DNA of 64,000 bases from assembly GCF_016680995.1 (NCBI RefSeq), contig NZ_JAEQMG010000035.1, forward strand, positions 1 through 64,000, in the 5' to 3' direction. This DNA comes from Ruminococcus difficilis. Its GTDB lineage: Bacteria; Bacillota_A; Clostridia; Oscillospirales; Acutalibacteraceae. Shown here one piece after another: positions 63,645-64,000 of the stretch; the first letter of the stretch is position 1; every line of letters starts with the position of its first letter. The position numbers and the translations under genes are program-made. Below the pieces are notes generated by a model that made no database searches, was not told where the DNA came from, and was given only the letters and a program-made list of their open reading frames with translations.

Positions 63645-64000
63645 ATGGGACGCGTATTCTTTATGATAGGCTTCGCGCTGTTTGTCTTAGGCATTGTTCT
63701 GGTGATCGTCGCGCCGATCGGCAAGCGCAAGAACAAGCGCTGTTCCGCTCAGACACAGGGTGTACTGACGCACATTTCGGATCGATACGGCTCCAACGGC
63801 GCCCGTCCGACCATGAAGTACTATTCCTATACGGTGGACGGGGTAGAGTATCAGCTCAAATCGACGGCGATCAACCCGCACGCGAGCAAGGTCGGCGATC
63901 AATGCCCCATCTGGTATGATCCGAAAAAACCGAGCGTCGCGCTTGAGCACCGTTACACCTCCAACAAGCTCTTCAATATCCTGCTCCTCGTCGGGATCCT
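63645..64000 (+). CDS. DUF3592-like membrane protein, cut by the window end
   Basis: CGGAGG lies 7-8 bases before the ATG at 63645. The visible 118 residues comprise a membrane helix (about 5-25), a short basic segment, a beta-rich extracytoplasmic domain with YYSYTVDGVEYQLKSTA and CPIWYDPKKPS, and the start of a second helix (LFNILLLVGIL) at the window edge. This pattern is typical of DUF3592. The frame is open to position 64000. It lies 35 bp after the preceding gene and is probably co-transcribed with it. Confidence 0.75.
   Translation, partial: MGRVFFMIGFALFVLGIVLVIVAPIGKRKNKRCSAQTQGVLTHISDRYGSNGARPTMKYYSYTVDGVEYQLKSTAINPHASKVGDQCPIWYDPKKPSVALEHRYTSNKLFNILLLVGI

Overview
The window looks like part of the chromosome of a gut or rumen Bacillota of the Oscillospiraceae/Ruminococcus type. 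The evidence is about 50% GC, strong AGGAGG ribosome binding sites, dockerin type I modules, a starch-binding CBM26-like module on a secreted protein, a SpoIIE-type phosphatase, and very many short interspersed palindromic repeats. It begins with a 5S rRNA, the tail of an rRNA operon.

Positions 1-14.8 kb: a CASTOR/POLLUX-like ion channel, a small membrane protein, an HtrA protease, a SpoIIE-family phosphatase, a condensation-fold protein, a LysR regulator divergent from an alpha/beta hydrolase plus an acyltransferase, then extracellular proteins (a lipoprotein and a dockerin protein sharing a cyclophilin-like domain, and a lipoprotein esterase) and a membrane-anchored protein with a long leader that looks structured.

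Positions 15-40 kb: a CtpE-like P-type ATPase, two tandem paralogous membrane proteins, a secreted dockerin/CBM26 metallophosphoesterase, an Sfp-type phosphopantetheinyl transferase, a CorC/HlyC protein, a TepA-like ClpP-fold protein, UppP, FtsK/SpoIIIE, TyrRS, MscL, FucO-like alcohol dehydrogenase, an NlpC/P60 wall hydrolase and a DegV protein. The gaps are packed with at least five families of short palindromic repeats (A-E below).

Positions 40.5-56 kb: two tRNA-Ser genes. The second (GCT) is the integration site of a 13.8-kb integrative mobilizable element. It carries a tyrosine recombinase, an excisionase-like protein, an autoregulated Fic protein, a MobV relaxase, a RepA-like ATPase translationally coupled to a 57-residue Cys-rich protein, and a four-gene defence operon: an AbiJ-like protein, a type III Mod methyltransferase, an AAA ATPase with a DUF4435/TOPRIM-like domain, and a type III Res. 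Two further copies of the tRNA 3' end lie beyond its right end. They bracket a decayed second element that still holds an integrase fragment, its own end repeats and a zinc-ribbon membrane protein. The locus is therefore a tandem accretion of elements.

Positions 56-64 kb: a GGDEF diguanylate cyclase, a PlsC-like protein with degenerate motifs, ArgRS with a DUF1934 protein, a DUF559 protein, glutamate racemase and two hypothetical genes, the last cut by the window end. All family names come from reading translated motifs by eye; no database was searched.
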